NCBI RefSeq assembly: GCF_030272705.1
Contig: NZ_JARFYM010000027.1
Coordinates: forward strand, 1 to 64,000
Source: Rhizobium mayense
Lineage (GTDB): Bacteria > Pseudomonadota > Alphaproteobacteria > Rhizobiales > Rhizobiaceae
Direction: 5' to 3'
Length of the DNA: 64,000 bases
In this document: positions 63,197 through 64,000 of the stretch, in pieces
Position numbering within the stretch: the first letter of the stretch is position 1
Layout: each line of letters opens with the position of its first letter
Notes under the pieces: model-generated
Told to the model about the DNA's origin: nothing
What the model saw: the letters and a program-made list of their open reading frames with translations, nothing else
Database searches by the model: none
Made by a program: the position numbers and the translations under genes

Positions 63197-64000
63197 ATGT
63201 CCGCGAACTCCATTCCTGCTCTTTTGCCGAACGGCCCCGGGCATCAGTTCGTGCTCTACGGCGATTCCTGTTCCGGGGTTCCCGGGGCGCTGCACGAGAA
63301 AACCTTTGCCGCCGTCAACGCTGTTTTGCGCCGGCTCGATCCGCCGCCGGAATTCATCCTGTTTCCGGGCGACGAGATCATCGGCCTGACCGCCGATCCG
63401 GAGGCTTTGAGGGCGCAATGGCGGCACTGGTTCGAGCATGAAATGGGTTGGCTTGATCGTCAAAAGACGCCCCTTTGGCACACGACGGGCAACCACACCG
63501 CCTATGACGAAATGAGCGAGCGGGCGTTTCGCGAGGTCCTGCGGCTTCCGGATAACGGGCCGCCGGGCCAGCAAGGACTGTCTTATTGGGTGCGCCGCGG
63601 TGATCTTCTTCTGGTTTTCGTCCATACACTGTGGACCGGGCTCGGCGGCGAGGGCCATGTCGAGACGGAGTGGCTGGAGGCGACGCTGAAACAACACGGC
63701 GACGCGCGCCATAAGATCGTCCTCGGCCATCACCCGGTTTTCCCCATCAACGGTTTTTCCGGATCGTATCAGCGCGAGATCGGTCCGGATTACGCCAGCC
63801 GGTTTTGGGATATTCTGGTCGAGGCGGACGTTCTGGCCTATGTCTGCAGCCATATCCTCGCCTTCGACGTTCAGGTTCACCGCGGCGTCCTGCAGCTTTG
63901 TACCGCCGGTGCCGGGACGGCGCATAGAATGCCGGAGGGCGTGGAATATCTTCATTGCATCCAGGCGGCGCTGGACGCGGACTATTTTCTCTATCAGGTG
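63197..64000 (+). CDS. Metallophosphoesterase, N-terminal part
   Basis: The first 268 residues of a calcineurin-like metallophosphoesterase. Metal-binding motifs in order are VLYGDSCSG, LFPGDEIIG, TTGNHTAYDE and VLGHHPVFPING, with a final SHILAFDVQV where GHxH is expected; the first aspartate motif lacks its usual histidine (GDxH), which is atypical. The substrate is unknown. The gene runs off the right edge. The ATG has no strong ribosome binding site; the repeat upstream lies 27 bp before it. Confidence 0.8.
   Translation, partial: MSANSIPALLPNGPGHQFVLYGDSCSGVPGALHEKTFAAVNAVLRRLDPPPEFILFPGDEIIGLTADPEALRAQWRHWFEHEMGWLDRQKTPLWHTTGNHTAYDEMSERAFREVLRLPDNGPPGQQGLSYWVRRGDLLLVFVHTLWTGLGGEGHVETEWLEATLKQHGDARHKIVLGHHPVFPINGFSGSYQREIGPDYASRFWDILVEADVLAYVCSHILAFDVQVHRGVLQLCTAGAGTAHRMPEGVEYLHCIQAALDADYFLYQV

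Overview
The window looks like a chromosomal stretch of a fast-growing Rhizobium (Rhizobiales, Alphaproteobacteria). The evidence is an alphaproteobacterial porin of the RopA type at the left edge, an APS-reductase type cysHDN operon, a betI-betB-betA set without betC, a class 3 (ReAV-like) asparaginase, an Xre-RES toxin-antitoxin pair, and rhizobial intergenic palindromic repeats. Coding density is high and GC-rich. I see no rRNA, tRNA, CRISPR array, prophage or insertion sequence, so this is mostly ordinary backbone with small accessory pieces.

Layout. 1-6.7 kb: partial porin, small membrane protein, a DHA2-type MFS exporter divergent from a LysR regulator, a stand-alone hisC, and a serine/threonine dehydratase divergent from an ArsR regulator. 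6.7-11 kb: sulfate assimilation operon cysH-cysD-cysN, with a divergent cysteine-containing Rrf2 regulator and a long cysH leader. 11-16.6 kb: ClC chloride channel and the choline-to-betaine genes betI-betB-betA with a perfect 20-bp BetI-type operator. 16.6-22.9 kb: HdeD-like protein, an orphan ParD-like antitoxin, an EAL-CBS-GGDEF protein with a degenerate cyclase motif, a quinone oxidoreductase, and an MFS exporter divergent from a SufR-like regulator with a clear operator. 22.6-23.4 kb: a decaying killer/antidote module with a frameshifted toxin and an antitoxin that has lost its stop. 23.5-30.5 kb: asparaginase, DUF2254 membrane protein, a DeoR regulator with a deoxyribosyltransferase-like gene, two glutathione S-transferases that share a conserved promoter block, and a LysR regulator.

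30.7-41.1 kb: a fused indolepyruvate:ferredoxin oxidoreductase, then the leucine/isovalerate catabolic operon ivd-mccB-ridA-mccA-mvaB-liuC, largely translationally coupled. 41-46.6 kb: Tat-exported beta-helix protein, PAS-GAF-GGDEF-EAL protein, TMEM175-like channel and a nitrilase-family amidohydrolase. 46.6-50.3 kb: a two-gene DNA repair cassette (MBL exonuclease plus ATP-dependent ligase) and a Tat-exported alpha/beta hydrolase. 50.3-53.9 kb: both methylmalonyl-CoA mutase subunits. 54-58 kb: tandem L,D-transpeptidases, the ohrR/ohr peroxide pair and an intact Xre-RES toxin-antitoxin pair. 58-64 kb: a MarR regulator divergent from a DUF899-DUF1579-VOC operon, a HerA-like ATPase, a small helical protein and a partial metallophosphoesterase.

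The most interesting non-gene signals are the conserved promoter block shared by the two GST genes (27.36 and 30.54 kb), the operators between divergent gene pairs (6.3, 10.3, 16.5, 22.16, 26.8 and 58.5 kb), and the two contrasting toxin-antitoxin loci. No wholly new multi-gene system stood out. The best candidates for new biology are the GST regulon and the Rrf2-cys switch.
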